Shown piece by piece: positions 1 to 7,049 of a DNA stretch of 13,241 bases. A program made the translations under genes and the position numbers. The stretch is from Gemmatimonadales bacterium UBA4456 (GTDB lineage Bacteria > Gemmatimonadota > Gemmatimonadetes > Longimicrobiales > Gaopeijiaceae): positions 1-13,241 of the forward strand of contig DGOW01000016.1 of assembly GCA_002390225.1 (NCBI GenBank). Reading direction: 5' to 3'. The notes under the pieces are model-generated. The model was not told where the DNA came from, ran no database searches, and worked only from the letters and a program-made list of their open reading frames with translations. Position 1 is the first letter of the stretch. Each line of letters starts with the position of its first letter.

Positions 1-831
1 GTGGTTTCCTTCCTGGTCGAAGATCTGGATCCGACGGTTGCCGCGGTCAGCTACGAAGAGACGCCCACGGGAATCCATCGCCAGCGAGTGAGGTGAACGG
101 AACTGTCCGTCGGCATAGCCCCATTCACCGAACTGGAGCAGCATCTCGCCGTCCGGCGAATACTTGGTAATACGGCTCTTCGCGTTCGGACCAGCGTCGT
201 CCATGTACTGGGCTCCGTGGGTTTCCGCTATGAAGATGCTCCCGTCGGGCGCGATCAGGACGTCATTGGGCTCCGTAAGGTGCGTCGGCGGATCGCCCGC
301 CTCGCCCGGTACGCCGATCGTGAGTAGTAGCTCGCCGTTCGGACTGAACTTCCGGACGATGTGCCCGTTCATCGCCGCGCCAGGCGAACGCTCGAGCTCA
401 CGTGCATTCGGCGAACGTGCGTCGGCGACCCATATGTTGCCTTCCGCGTCAACGTCCATACCGTGCGGCCAGGTGATGAGGCCGGCGCCGAAGCTCATCA
501 CGGTGTTTCCGTTCTGGTCGAGCTTCACCATCGGATCGACCTCGGACTCGGCGCAGGAATTCACACCACAACGATCCCCGGCCCAGACGTGAATCCCATC
601 GATGTCAATGTTGATCGCACTGACGGAGCCCCATGTCCGGCCGTTGGGAAGTACGCCCCAGTCTCGGACCGTCTCGTACGGGTTCGGCAGGCTGTTGATC
701 GGCTCGACCTCAGCGTGCTCAGGTGGGCCCGACGCGCCACGCTGAGCTGACACACCCTGCGGCAGCAGAAGAGGGAGACTTAGGGCAAGAAAGAGAAAGC
801 TCCCCATCGGGAGCGCCATTCGGTTGTGCAT
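1..831 (-). CDS. Secreted NHL-repeat beta-propeller, peptidyl-alpha-hydroxyglycine alpha-amidating lyase (PAL)-like; C-terminus cut by window edge
   Basis: The frame is open for 277 codons from the ATG at 829-831 to the window edge, so the C-terminus is missing. Residues 1-30 form a Sec signal peptide: a basic start, a Leu-rich core and VSAQ near the cleavage site. The mature part opens with NPYETVRDW (50-58) and RTWGSVSAI (65-73), then a Cys pair (C88, C93). Propeller blades follow: WPHGMDVDAEGNIWVADA (121-138), EPNDVLIAPDGSIFIAE (187-203) and SPHSLAMDSRGRLFVADR (246-263). The His of WPHGMDVD, the NAKSRI segment and the PHSLA...VADR..RRIQ block resemble PAL, the zinc enzyme that cleaves peptidyl-hydroxyglycine to a peptide amide and glyoxylate. 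Bacterial homologues with this opening are common but mostly uncharacterised, so lyase activity is inference and the propeller fold is firm. It likely acts in the periplasm or outside the cell. There is no strong Shine-Dalgarno; an in-frame ATG at 817-819 also lacks one. It is divergent from the M20 amidohydrolase. Confidence 0.85.
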   Translation of the reverse strand, partial: MHNRMALPMGSFLFLALSLPLLLPQGVSAQRGASGPPEHAEVEPINSLPNPYETVRDWGVLPNGRTWGSVSAINIDIDGIHVWAGDRCGVNSCAESEVDPMVKLDQNGNTVMSFGAGLITWPHGMDVDAEGNIWVADARSPNARELERSPGAAMNGHIVRKFSPNGELLLTIGVPGEAGDPPTHLTEPNDVLIAPDGSIFIAETHGAQYMDDAGPNAKSRITKYSPDGEMLLQFGEWGYADGQFRSPHSLAMDSRGRLFVADRGNRRIQIFDQEGNH

Positions 832-1087
832 GATGGTCCAGCTCGTTGCCAGGGTTAACGTTCGACCGGTCGGCAATGTGCGCTGGGGGCCTTATTACGG
901 CCAGTCGGATCGACCTGTGGAAACGCCCTCGCCAGGGACCGCCGTGGCCGCCACCGCGTCAGGCGCGATCGCTGACGCCGTGACCGGGACCCTGCATTCG
1001 AACGTCTTTCGCGACATGATCGATCCGTGCAGGTTCCGGACGATTCACCCGTAGCCGTCCCCGACCCAGTCACTCGAGCGAGCCAGC
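832..1087. other. Divergent intergenic region between the PAL-like propeller and M20 amidohydrolase genes
   Basis: This 256-bp spacer separates two divergently transcribed export genes and should hold both promoters. I found no convincing -35/-10 pair for either. One 10-bp perfect palindrome, CGACCGGTCG at 863-872, sits about 32 bp upstream of the minus-strand start and is flanked by TTGCC and GGCAA (846-850, 871-875). It could be an operator but may be chance in GC-rich DNA. Short ORFs here have no ribosome site or family resemblance and I do not call them. Confidence 0.4.
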
Positions 1088-2557
1088 ATGCGCACCATCG
1101 TCAGGCACACCGTCGTCTTCCACCTGACCGGACTACTCCTAATCGGAGTGAACCCCAATCATGCGGCAGGTCAGACCACCGACACCGAGCGTGCCGCAGC
1201 GCGGGAGATTATGGCCGAGATCGATGACTTGCAGGCCCGATTGAATCCAACAGGTATGGCCGCGCAGCTGTCCGGGCGTAGCGACGCCGAGCGCGACGCA
1301 GTGGTAGCCCGCACCGCAGGTCTGTGGAACGCCGAGATGCAGGACTTGAGCGACTTCATCGGGCAGAACCCCGAGGTTGCCTGGGAGGAGTTCCTGGCCG
1401 TCGATACACTCACCGCTGTGCTGCGGAACGCTGGATGGACGGTCGACGTCGGCGTCGCAGACCTCGAGACTGCATTCGTCGCCACCTGGGCTGCTCCGGC
1501 TGGAGCGGACGGGCTCACTCTCGGCTTTATCGGCGAATACGATGCACTTCGGGATTCCGACGGTCCCTTCCATGGCGATCAGCATAACGCGCAGACGCCC
1601 ATCGTTCTCGCTTCGGCATTCGCGATCGCCGAGTACATGGAACGCGCAGGAGTGCCCGGGCAGCTGAAGATCTATGGAACGCCGGCTGAAGAGGTCGGCC
1701 CTCCCGCGAAGGTGATCATGCATGACGCCGGGATCTTTGACGATGCAGACCTGCTGGTCCGTAGCCACGGTGTGACGGAGACGTCCCGCTCGCGGGCCGG
1801 TTTCGGTAGCTGCTGCCTGAACATCAACGAGGTGAAGTACACCTTCCTCGGACGTCCATCGCATCAGATGGCGTCGTGGTTCGGTCGTAACGCCCTCGAG
1901 GCGGCCGTGCACTTCTACACGCTTGTCGACGGCCTGCGCTCGACATTTCGCCCGGAAGCATCGATCCAGGGGGTGATTCCAGAGGGCGGCGAGGCGCCGA
2001 ATGTCGTCCCCCAGCGGGCTGTGGTCGACTACTACATCCGCTACCCGGACCCTATATACCTCGAACATGTCACCAAGATGATGGACAACGCGGCTCGGGG
2101 CGCTGCTCTCGCAACCGGCACGACGGTCGAGATCGATCGGTACGGAGAGTATCGGGACGGGATCTCACTCGGGACGCTGCAGGAGCTGGCGTACGCATAC
2201 GCGGGTGCCCTCGATGCCCCTCGAATGAACCCGGAACCAACCCGACCTTCTGGATACGAAGAAACGGGTGTGGTCACCGAGGACATCCCGGGCATCGGGA
2301 TCAGCGTGTTCAGCTCAAGGGGAGCCAACCACACCCGCGGCATGCTCGATGACACCTTCAATGAGATCGGTCACACGGGCTTCAGAATCAGCGCGGAGGT
2401 CATGTCGTCGATCGTGTACGACTTCATGACGCGCCCAGAGCTGCGGGATGCCGTTGCGGAAGAGCAGGCCACGCTGTCGGGCCTGCTCGGCGAGTATCAC
2501 GAGGCGCTGCGGGCTGCCTACTCGGCCGAAATCGGAGTGCCGATCGGTCAACGCTGA
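1088..2557 (+). CDS. Exported M20D-family amidohydrolase (AbgB/p-aminobenzoyl-glutamate hydrolase-like)
   Basis: This 489-residue protein is a zinc-dependent amidase/peptidase of family M20 that removes N-acyl or peptide-linked groups. Residues 1-28 are a Sec signal peptide (HLTGLLLIG core, NHAAGQ near the cleavage site), so it works outside the cytoplasm, unlike E. coli AbgB. The catalytic domain includes LGFIGEYDAL (145-154), HGDQHN (162-167), the paired glutamates in GTPAEEVGPPAK (197-208), H227, the dimerisation-domain signature FLGRPSH (253-259), the AbgB-like GGEAPNVVPQRA (300-311), and the C-terminal histidines H415 (ANHTRG) and H429 (IGHTGF). The AbgB motif H-G-C-G-H reads H-G-D-Q-H here, so the usual metal-binding Cys is replaced by Asp164. 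A charged helical tail follows about residue 450. The start is the only Met giving a complete signal peptide; the ribosome site is weak (GAG at 1080-1082). The substrate is unknown; aminoacyl or amide-linked aromatic compounds are possible. Confidence 0.88.
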   Translation: MRTIVRHTVVFHLTGLLLIGVNPNHAAGQTTDTERAAAREIMAEIDDLQARLNPTGMAAQLSGRSDAERDAVVARTAGLWNAEMQDLSDFIGQNPEVAWEEFLAVDTLTAVLRNAGWTVDVGVADLETAFVATWAAPAGADGLTLGFIGEYDALRDSDGPFHGDQHNAQTPIVLASAFAIAEYMERAGVPGQLKIYGTPAEEVGPPAKVIMHDAGIFDDADLLVRSHGVTETSRSRAGFGSCCLNINEVKYTFLGRPSHQMASWFGRNALEAAVHFYTLVDGLRSTFRPEASIQGVIPEGGEAPNVVPQRAVVDYYIRYPDPIYLEHVTKMMDNAARGAALATGTTVEIDRYGEYRDGISLGTLQELAYAYAGALDAPRMNPEPTRPSGYEETGVVTEDIPGIGISVFSSRGANHTRGMLDDTFNEIGHTGFRISAEVMSSIVYDFMTRPELRDAVAEEQATLSGLLGEYHEALRAAYSAEIGVPIGQR

Positions 2558-2685
2558 GCATTCGCGCGCGCCCTGCCCGGCTTTGAGGGCCAGCGAGGAC
2601 CATCTGGTCCAAGTCCGCGGAACCGGTGGGACACGTCATCGGATCACGGGACGAATGCCCCAGTGACCAGGATTTGAGGCCGGAC

Positions 2686-3357
2686 TCAGGCGAACGTCAG
2701 AAGGAGTTCGTTGAGCAGACGCCGGGAAGAGCCTACAAAGGGCTCGAGGTCACCGCTCAGGGTATTCAGCCGCTTGCCCGTATCCTCCAGGTCTTCGAAC
2801 ATCTGCACGCGGAGCTTACCCCAACGATTCCAGCTCTTGTTGATGAGCTTGAGCGTTTCCTCCGCTTCCGTCACACCCTCCATCTCGACCAACTCTGTCT
2901 TCGTGAAGAAGCCCTGCGTGATGTCCCGCGCGGTGTGGGAGTAGGAGATCTGGGTCGGAAACGCCTTGTCCGCCTTCTCGATCAGCTTCTCGAGCGCCAA
3001 CACGACCTTCTCGAGCCCCTTCTCTTCGCTCTTCTTCACCTTCAGTTCGGCCGCGACCTCTTCTTTTTGCGTCTTGGCACCGGCAAGGACCAGCTTCTTG
3101 AGATCCTTGATCACCTCAGGGATCGGGTCAGCGCTCGTTGCAGCTTTCACGTCCCATGCCAACGCTTGCCCAGCATCGGCCAGCGCGCGCCTCAGGTTCT
3201 CCTGCTGCCGGATGTTGAGGAGCCCGTCCTGTCGGACGTGCACCAGACCGAGCGTGGTCAGTTCTCTGGCAATTCCCTTGACTTCCTCTGAGCGCAGAGT
3301 GAGCCGCTTTCTTGTTACTTCAACCTTCGTGGCGATGACGAGCCTCCATCGGTTCAT
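2686..3357 (-). CDS. Hypothetical Lys/Glu-rich helical protein, no recognised family
   Basis: I do not recognise this 223-residue protein. It contains no cysteine. Residues about 75-135 are dominated by Lys, Glu, Leu and Val in a heptad-like pattern (VKKSEEKGLEKVVLALEKL), suggesting long amphipathic helices or a coiled coil. The first 60 residues are basic, and the C-terminal third is acidic and helical (FEDLEDTGKRL). There is no signal peptide or membrane segment, so it is probably cytosolic. High GC at third positions supports this strand over the 221-residue antisense frame, whose Leu/His/Arg-rich product is a typical mirror of Lys/Glu codons. The start is uncertain. The ATG at 3355-3357 is used because the extension to a GTG at 3472-3474 (262 residues) has poor codon use (CGA, AGA, CAA, AAA) and low-complexity Arg content. 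Neither start has a clear Shine-Dalgarno. It lies 174 bp downstream of ychF on the same strand and may be read from it. Confidence 0.6.
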   Translation of the reverse strand: MNRWRLVIATKVEVTRKRLTLRSEEVKGIARELTTLGLVHVRQDGLLNIRQQENLRRALADAGQALAWDVKAATSADPIPEVIKDLKKLVLAGAKTQKEEVAAELKVKKSEEKGLEKVVLALEKLIEKADKAFPTQISYSHTARDITQGFFTKTELVEMEGVTEAEETLKLINKSWNRWGKLRVQMFEDLEDTGKRLNTLSGDLEPFVGSSRRLLNELLLTFA

Positions 3358-3531
3358 GCCGAGGTGCGTTGGACGCACAAACAGCTGACGCAGTCGTTTA
3401 ACCCTGATCGGAGCGAAAGATCCTTGCGGCCCTCTGTGTCGGGCGAGGGTGCCTCCACGCCTGATCACGACCACCGCGACGCCTGAAACGGCGTTCCTCG
3501 AGACCCTGGACGCTCCCGGCCTCAGTGTAGC

Positions 3532-4644
3532 TCAGACGTTGAAGCGGAAGAGCATGATGTCTCCGTCGATGACCGTATACCCTTTGCCCTCTGAGCGCAG
3601 GACGCCGGTGTCTCTGGCTGACTTCCATGAACCTACGGACTCGAACTCGTCCACATGGATGGTCTCGGCCCGAATGAATCCCCGCTCGAAGTCCGAGTGG
3701 ATCGTGCCCGCGGCCTGCGGTGCTGAACTTCCAGCCCGCACAGTCCAGGCCCGAGTCTCGTTCTCTCCCGTGGTGAAGAACGTGACCAGGCCAAGCAGGT
3801 CGTAAGCCGCACGGATCAAGCGGTTCAGCCCGGTCTCACTGAGCCCCATCTCGTCGAGAAAAAGCTGCCGGTCGTCCGACTCCATCTCCAGCAACTCTGA
3901 TTCGAGCGCACTGCAAATCGTTACGATGGCCTCATCGTCCTGGAGTTCAGCTGCATCGGCGGCTACCGCCTCGCGCAACGCTCGCGTCCACTCGTTTTCA
4001 GCATCAGGCAGGTCTGCCTCCCCCACGTTCGCTACGTACAACACGGGCTTGGTCGTGAGGAGTTGAAAGCCCTTCAGGATCGGCAGGTCGTCCTGGGACA
4101 TGTTCACCGCTCGTACCGGTTTTCCCGCCTCGAGCGCAGCGAGCGCCTTCTCGAGCACAGCCTGCTCGCGGATCGCATCCTTCTCGCCGGACTTGGCCTT
4201 CTTGTTGACCTTGTCCAGACGACGCTGGACCGTGTCGAGATCCGACAGAGCCAGCTCGGTCTCGACGATATCCCGATCGCGCGCCGGATCGACGTTGCCA
4301 AGCACGTGCGTGATGTCCTCGTCATCGAAGCAGCGCAGCACGTGGGCGATCGCATCGACCTCGCGAATATTGCCCAGAAACTTGTTGCCCAGTCCCTCAC
4401 CCTCGGACGCGCCCTCGACAAGACCCGCGATGTCAACGAACTGGATCACCGTCGGAACTCGAGTCTTCGACTCGGCCAGCTGGTGGATCCGATCGAGGCG
4501 GACGTCGGGGACTTCGACCGTGCCGACGTTCGGCTCGACGGTGCAGAACGGATAATTCTCAGACGGGGCCCCCGCAGCGGTCAGGGCGTTGAAGAGAGAC
4601 GACTTCCCGACGTTCGGAAGGCCGACGATTCCGACCTTGAGCAT
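3532..4644 (-). CDS. ychF: Redox-responsive ribosome-binding ATPase YchF
   Basis: This 370-residue protein belongs to the Obg-related, universally conserved YchF/OLA1 family. These are ATPases that bind ribosomes and affect translation and the oxidative-stress response. Visible motifs are the P-loop GLPNVGKS (8-15), switch II DIAGLVEGASEGEG (71-84) and NVGE (206-209). NVGE stands where GTPases have NKxD and accounts for the family's ATP preference. A central coiled-coil hairpin (about 125-170) rich in Lys, Glu and Ala follows, then a C-terminal TGS domain (from about 284, FFTTGENETRAW, ending DGDIMLFRFNV). Cys34 in YPFCTVEPN is at the position of the redox-sensitive cysteine reported for E. 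coli YchF. Length is close to the usual 363, with no truncation. Start M1 puts the P-loop at the usual place; no good Shine-Dalgarno precedes it. In many bacteria ychF follows pth, but no pth is seen here. It lies 82 bp downstream of an exported protein gene on the same strand. Confidence 0.98.
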   Translation of the reverse strand: MLKVGIVGLPNVGKSSLFNALTAAGAPSENYPFCTVEPNVGTVEVPDVRLDRIHQLAESKTRVPTVIQFVDIAGLVEGASEGEGLGNKFLGNIREVDAIAHVLRCFDDEDITHVLGNVDPARDRDIVETELALSDLDTVQRRLDKVNKKAKSGEKDAIREQAVLEKALAALEAGKPVRAVNMSQDDLPILKGFQLLTTKPVLYVANVGEADLPDAENEWTRALREAVAADAAELQDDEAIVTICSALESELLEMESDDRQLFLDEMGLSETGLNRLIRAAYDLLGLVTFFTTGENETRAWTVRAGSSAPQAAGTIHSDFERGFIRAETIHVDEFESVGSWKSARDTGVLRSEGKGYTVIDGDIMLFRFNV

Positions 4645-4661
4645 GACTGTACTGGTTCGAT

Positions 4662-4680
4662 GGGCCGGCGACGCCGGGCC
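4662..4680 (-). other. GC-rich stem-loop upstream of ychF
   Basis: On the minus strand GGCCCGGC and GCCGGCCC flank a 3-nt loop, giving five inner pairs, one C-C mismatch and two outer G-C pairs. It lies in the 82-bp gap between the stop of the 4727-5596 gene and the ychF start, ending about 17 nt before the ychF ATG. No T-run follows, so it is not a standard intrinsic terminator. It may modestly affect read-through or ychF translation, or be chance in GC-rich DNA. Confidence 0.3.
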
Positions 4681-4726
4681 ACTGCGGGTCAGTGACGAGA
4701 GACGCTAGTGGCAAGCGTAGATGCGA

Positions 4727-5596
4727 TCAACGAGGCGCCAGCACGTAACGCGCGGATCGCATCGCTCCTTCGTCCGAAAGGAGAGCCCACAGCACAGGAT
4801 CTTCAAGCAGCGTAGCGAGATCGTGCTCGACCCCATTGACCAGCACGCGCCGCGAAACGAGCCGCACGCCGTGGCTGTAGTCGACCCAGCGGTCGCTGTG
4901 GCCGGTGTAGACAGGCTGGATCGGTACCCCGTCCTGCGCATGCCATCCGTAAATGGCCACCCTGCCCGGCTCGTCGTCGAGTCGTGGCGTCAGCACTACG
5001 TCTTTCTTGATCCCGGCCACGAGCGTGCCATGGGGGATTCCGGGCGGCCACGTCGCCTCGATCAACCAATGATGGTTAGCGAAGACAGATACGGTCGTCA
5101 TCGCCTCGCTCGGGGGAATCGGCTGAGGCGCCAGACGAAGCCTCGCAGCGGACCACAGCGCATCCGAGATCTTTGAGGTGAGCAGACTCGTATGAGTAGA
5201 ATCGGCAATGACCTGAGCCGCCTGCGGTGAGAGCGGAATGCGCAGGAAGTCATTGTCGTGGCCGACCGATAGGACGTCGGGCAGGACACGGAGCAGAACG
5301 ACATACTCCCTTCCCTCGAGATCCACGCTGAACTCCAGGTCCGCCAGAGCACGCATGAACTTGGGGACGTTGCCCGACAGCACCTCTGCAACAAGCAGGG
5401 CCTCACGATTCTCCAGCGAGAGATCGCTGATCTGGGCTATGATCGCAGACGCACCGGGGGCGGCCACCGGCCGCTCAGGTATCGGGAGCCGCTGAGCACT
5501 GAGGGTCCCGCATGAAATCGAGGTAGCAGCCAGAAATCCCAGGGTCCACGTCGGACGGATCCAATTGTGACCGAAAACGTATCGGAGAGCGATCAT
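4727..5596 (-). CDS. Exported protein of unknown function with a conserved-looking C-terminal His/Trp/Asp-rich motif
   Basis: I cannot assign a function to this 289-residue protein. The N-terminus has a basic/aromatic start, a hydrophobic core (TLGFLAATSI, 18-27) and an SAQ site (33-35), so it is probably secreted. SISC (26-29) is a poor lipobox. The middle contains GREYVVLLRVLPD (95-107) and a stretch reading like a packed alpha/beta domain. The clearest block is at 212-247, including AIYGWHAQDGVPIQP (214-228) and YTGHSDRWVDYSHGVRLV (230-247). It carries H219, H233, D239 and H242, which could be catalytic or metal-binding. I have an unverified impression that similar blocks occur in uncharacterised proteins of other soil bacteria. 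The ATG at 5594-5596 is chosen because it gives a compact signal peptide; a frame extension to 5707 would run into the oppositely oriented lipoprotein gene. Its start overlaps or nearly overlaps that gene's start. It is the first of a possible minus-strand run with ychF. Confidence 0.75.
   Translation of the reverse strand: MIALRYVFGHNWIRPTWTLGFLAATSISCGTLSAQRLPIPERPVAAPGASAIIAQISDLSLENREALLVAEVLSGNVPKFMRALADLEFSVDLEGREYVVLLRVLPDVLSVGHDNDFLRIPLSPQAAQVIADSTHTSLLTSKISDALWSAARLRLAPQPIPPSEAMTTVSVFANHHWLIEATWPPGIPHGTLVAGIKKDVVLTPRLDDEPGRVAIYGWHAQDGVPIQPVYTGHSDRWVDYSHGVRLVSRRVLVNGVEHDLATLLEDPVLWALLSDEGAMRSARYVLAPR
5584..5589 (+). promoter_or_regulatory. Shine-Dalgarno GGAGAG for an alternative start of the copper lipoprotein
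   Basis: GGAGAG lies 5 nt before the ATG at 5595. It resembles the site before the propeller at 9802, where GGAG is also followed by CGATC and ATG. It would support a start 39 nt upstream of the one I chose. The chosen ATG at 5634 has its own GAGAG at 5620-5624 with a 9-nt spacer and gives a more typical lipoprotein signal. Confidence 0.4.
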
Positions 5597-5633
5597 GTAC
5601 CTGTTGCTTCCGTATATCCGAGAGATGTCAGCG

Positions 5634-6272
5634 ATGTCCTTCCCGCGTTCGATTCTCCTGATCCTAGCCCTGTCCGTCGTCGCCGCGTGTGGTAGTGACT
5701 CTACCACCGATCCTCAGCCCCAGACGACAATCGCCGTGTCGAGTGGTAATGCCCAGTCTGCGCAGTCGAGCCAGGCGCTGGCCAGCCCTATCGTCGTTCG
5801 AGTCGCGCGCGACGGGGCCGCTCTCGCCGGTACCTCGGTCAGCTGGTCGGTCGCATCAGGGGGCGGATCAGTCGCCCCGGCAACGAGCACGACGGGTGGG
5901 GACGGCCTCGCCTCAACAACGTGGACTCTCGGCCCGAGTGCTGGAGCGAATACCCTTCAGGCGTCGAGTGCCGGAGCGAACGGTTCGCCGGTCACCTTCA
6001 CGGCCACAGCCACAGGTCCGGCACCCACGCAGGCGAACGTCTCGGTCGGTGACAACTTCTTCGATCCGACTGCTGCCAACGTTGCCGCGGGCGGCCAGGT
6101 GACTTGGACGTGGAACGGAGCGGTGACCCACAACGTCACGTTCCCGGCGGGCACGAACTCTTCGAATCAGGCGTCGGGCACCTTCACCCGGACCTTCGCA
6201 ACTGCAGGAACGTTCAATTACCTCTGCACGATCCATGGCGCGGCGATGTCGGGTCAGGTCGTGGTACAGTAG
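5634..6272 (+). CDS. Lipoprotein with an Ig-like domain and a C-terminal type-1 (blue) copper domain
   Basis: This 212-residue protein is a membrane-anchored cupredoxin, likely a periplasmic or surface one-electron carrier. Residues 1-19 form a lipoprotein signal (core ILLILALSVVAA, lipobox VAAC, lipidated Cys19). A Thr/Ser/Gln-rich linker leads to an invasin-like Ig domain (about 30-128), with the pattern PIVVRVARDGAALAGTSVSW and later GDGLASTTWTLG. The last 80 residues are a plastocyanin-like fold: VSVGDNFFDP, VTWTWNGAVTHNV and the closing YLCTIHGAAMSGQVVV. The His of THNV and the Cys, His and Met of C-T-I-H-G-A-A-M supply the four type-1 copper ligands. The Cys-x2-His-x3-Met spacing sits between amicyanin (x2) and plastocyanin (x4). 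The start at 5634 gives a compact signal; an ATG at 5595 with a good GGAGAG is the alternative. It converges on the sugar transferase with a 3-bp gap. The redox partner is unknown. Confidence 0.88.
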   Translation: MSFPRSILLILALSVVAACGSDSTTDPQPQTTIAVSSGNAQSAQSSQALASPIVVRVARDGAALAGTSVSWSVASGGGSVAPATSTTGGDGLASTTWTLGPSAGANTLQASSAGANGSPVTFTATATGPAPTQANVSVGDNFFDPTAANVAAGGQVTWTWNGAVTHNVTFPAGTNSSNQASGTFTRTFATAGTFNYLCTIHGAAMSGQVVVQ

Positions 6273-6275
6273 TTC

Positions 6276-7034
6276 CTACATCCAGACCTTCTGCAACAGA
6301 ATCACCGGAACTGTCTTCACCATGATCAGGAGGTCCTGGGCCGTAGAGCGCCCCTCGATGTAAGCAAGGTCCATCTCGATCTTGCGGCGCACATCCTCGA
6401 TGCTGGTGTCGTAGCCGAGGTTCACCTGGGCGAGCCCCGTGATCCCCGGGAGGACCTTCTGTCGTCGATCGTACCCGCGTACCTCGTCACGAAGCTCTCG
6501 AAAGATTCCGGGCTGCTCCGGACGGGGCCCGACCATGTTCATGTCGCCCTGAAGTACATTCAGAAGCTGCGGCAGCTCGTCAATGCGGGTCGCCCGGAGA
6601 ACACGCCCGACTCTCGTGATGCGCGCGTCGTTTTTTGAGGCCCACCTCTCACCGCCGTCCTGCTCGATCGTCATCGTCCGGAATTTGAAGATCGTGAAGA
6701 CGCGGCCACCCAAGTTCTCCGCTCGGCGGCGGTCATCCTTCGACCCGTCGCGAGAGCCGCGGCGACACAAGCCGACCCGCTCCTGCCGGTAGATGACCGG
6801 ACCCGGTGAATCGAGCCGCACCAGCGCCGCGACGACGAGCATCAACGGTGCGGTGACAATCAGAGCAAAAGTCGCGACAACGACGTTGAGGGCACGACGG
6901 ACCTCATCCGCCACTGTGACGGGGTAGCGATCGTGGGCCCTCGAACGCAGTGATGACGGCGAGACATGGAGTGTGCTCGATCCCCCCAAGGTCCCAGAGG
7001 ACGAGAGCGGGCGCGAATGAAGCGTCTGTGACAT
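6276..7034 (-). CDS. Bacterial sugar transferase (polyprenyl-phosphate sugar-1-phosphate transferase, WbaP/PglC catalytic domain)
   Basis: This 252-residue membrane enzyme transfers a sugar-1-phosphate from a nucleotide sugar to undecaprenyl phosphate, the first step of exopolysaccharide, O-antigen or glycan assembly at the inner membrane. It is the short catalytic form, without the N-terminal multi-pass domain of WbaP/WcaJ. A Ser-rich leader (1-40) is followed by one membrane segment (about 48-71), DSPGPVIYRQERVG (75-88), FTIFKFRTM (113-121), the catalytic Asp-Glu pair in RIDELPQ (D152, E153), GDMNMVGPRPE (163-173) and LPGITGLAQV (195-204). A charged insert of about 20 residues, rich in Arg and Asp (90-110), sits between the ERVG and FKFRTM blocks. 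Start 7034 is chosen because the frame extension to 7139 would run through the promoter and leader hairpin. No glycosyltransferase, flippase or polymerase gene is nearby, so the gene is an orphan here. Confidence 0.93.
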   Translation of the reverse strand: MSQTLHSRPLSSSGTLGGSSTLHVSPSSLRSRAHDRYPVTVADEVRRALNVVVATFALIVTAPLMLVVAALVRLDSPGPVIYRQERVGLCRRGSRDGSKDDRRRAENLGGRVFTIFKFRTMTIEQDGGERWASKNDARITRVGRVLRATRIDELPQLLNVLQGDMNMVGPRPEQPGIFRELRDEVRGYDRRQKVLPGITGLAQVNLGYDTSIEDVRRKIEMDLAYIEGRSTAQDLLIMVKTVPVILLQKVWM

Positions 7035-7049
7035 GGCGTTCTCAATACA

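Noticed and set aside
361..750. 129-codon plus-strand ORF near the left edge
   Set aside because: It is antisense to the PAL-like propeller frame, which has signal peptide and NHL blades.
1139..2068. 309-codon minus-strand ORF
   Set aside because: It lies entirely antisense to the M20 amidohydrolase, has no recognisable domain and no ribosome site, and is a typical shadow of a high-GC coding frame.
2597..2610. Dyad GGACCA/TGGTCC in the gap after the M20 gene
   Set aside because: The 2-nt spacing cannot form a stable hairpin at full length and no T-run follows, so I do not call it a terminator.
2626..3291. 221-codon plus-strand ORF opposite the Lys/Glu-rich gene
   Set aside because: Its product is rich in Leu, His, Arg and Gln as expected from the mirror of Lys/Glu codons, and third-position GC favours the minus strand.
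4063..4695. 210-codon plus-strand ORF
   Set aside because: It is antisense to ychF, which is unambiguous on the minus strand.
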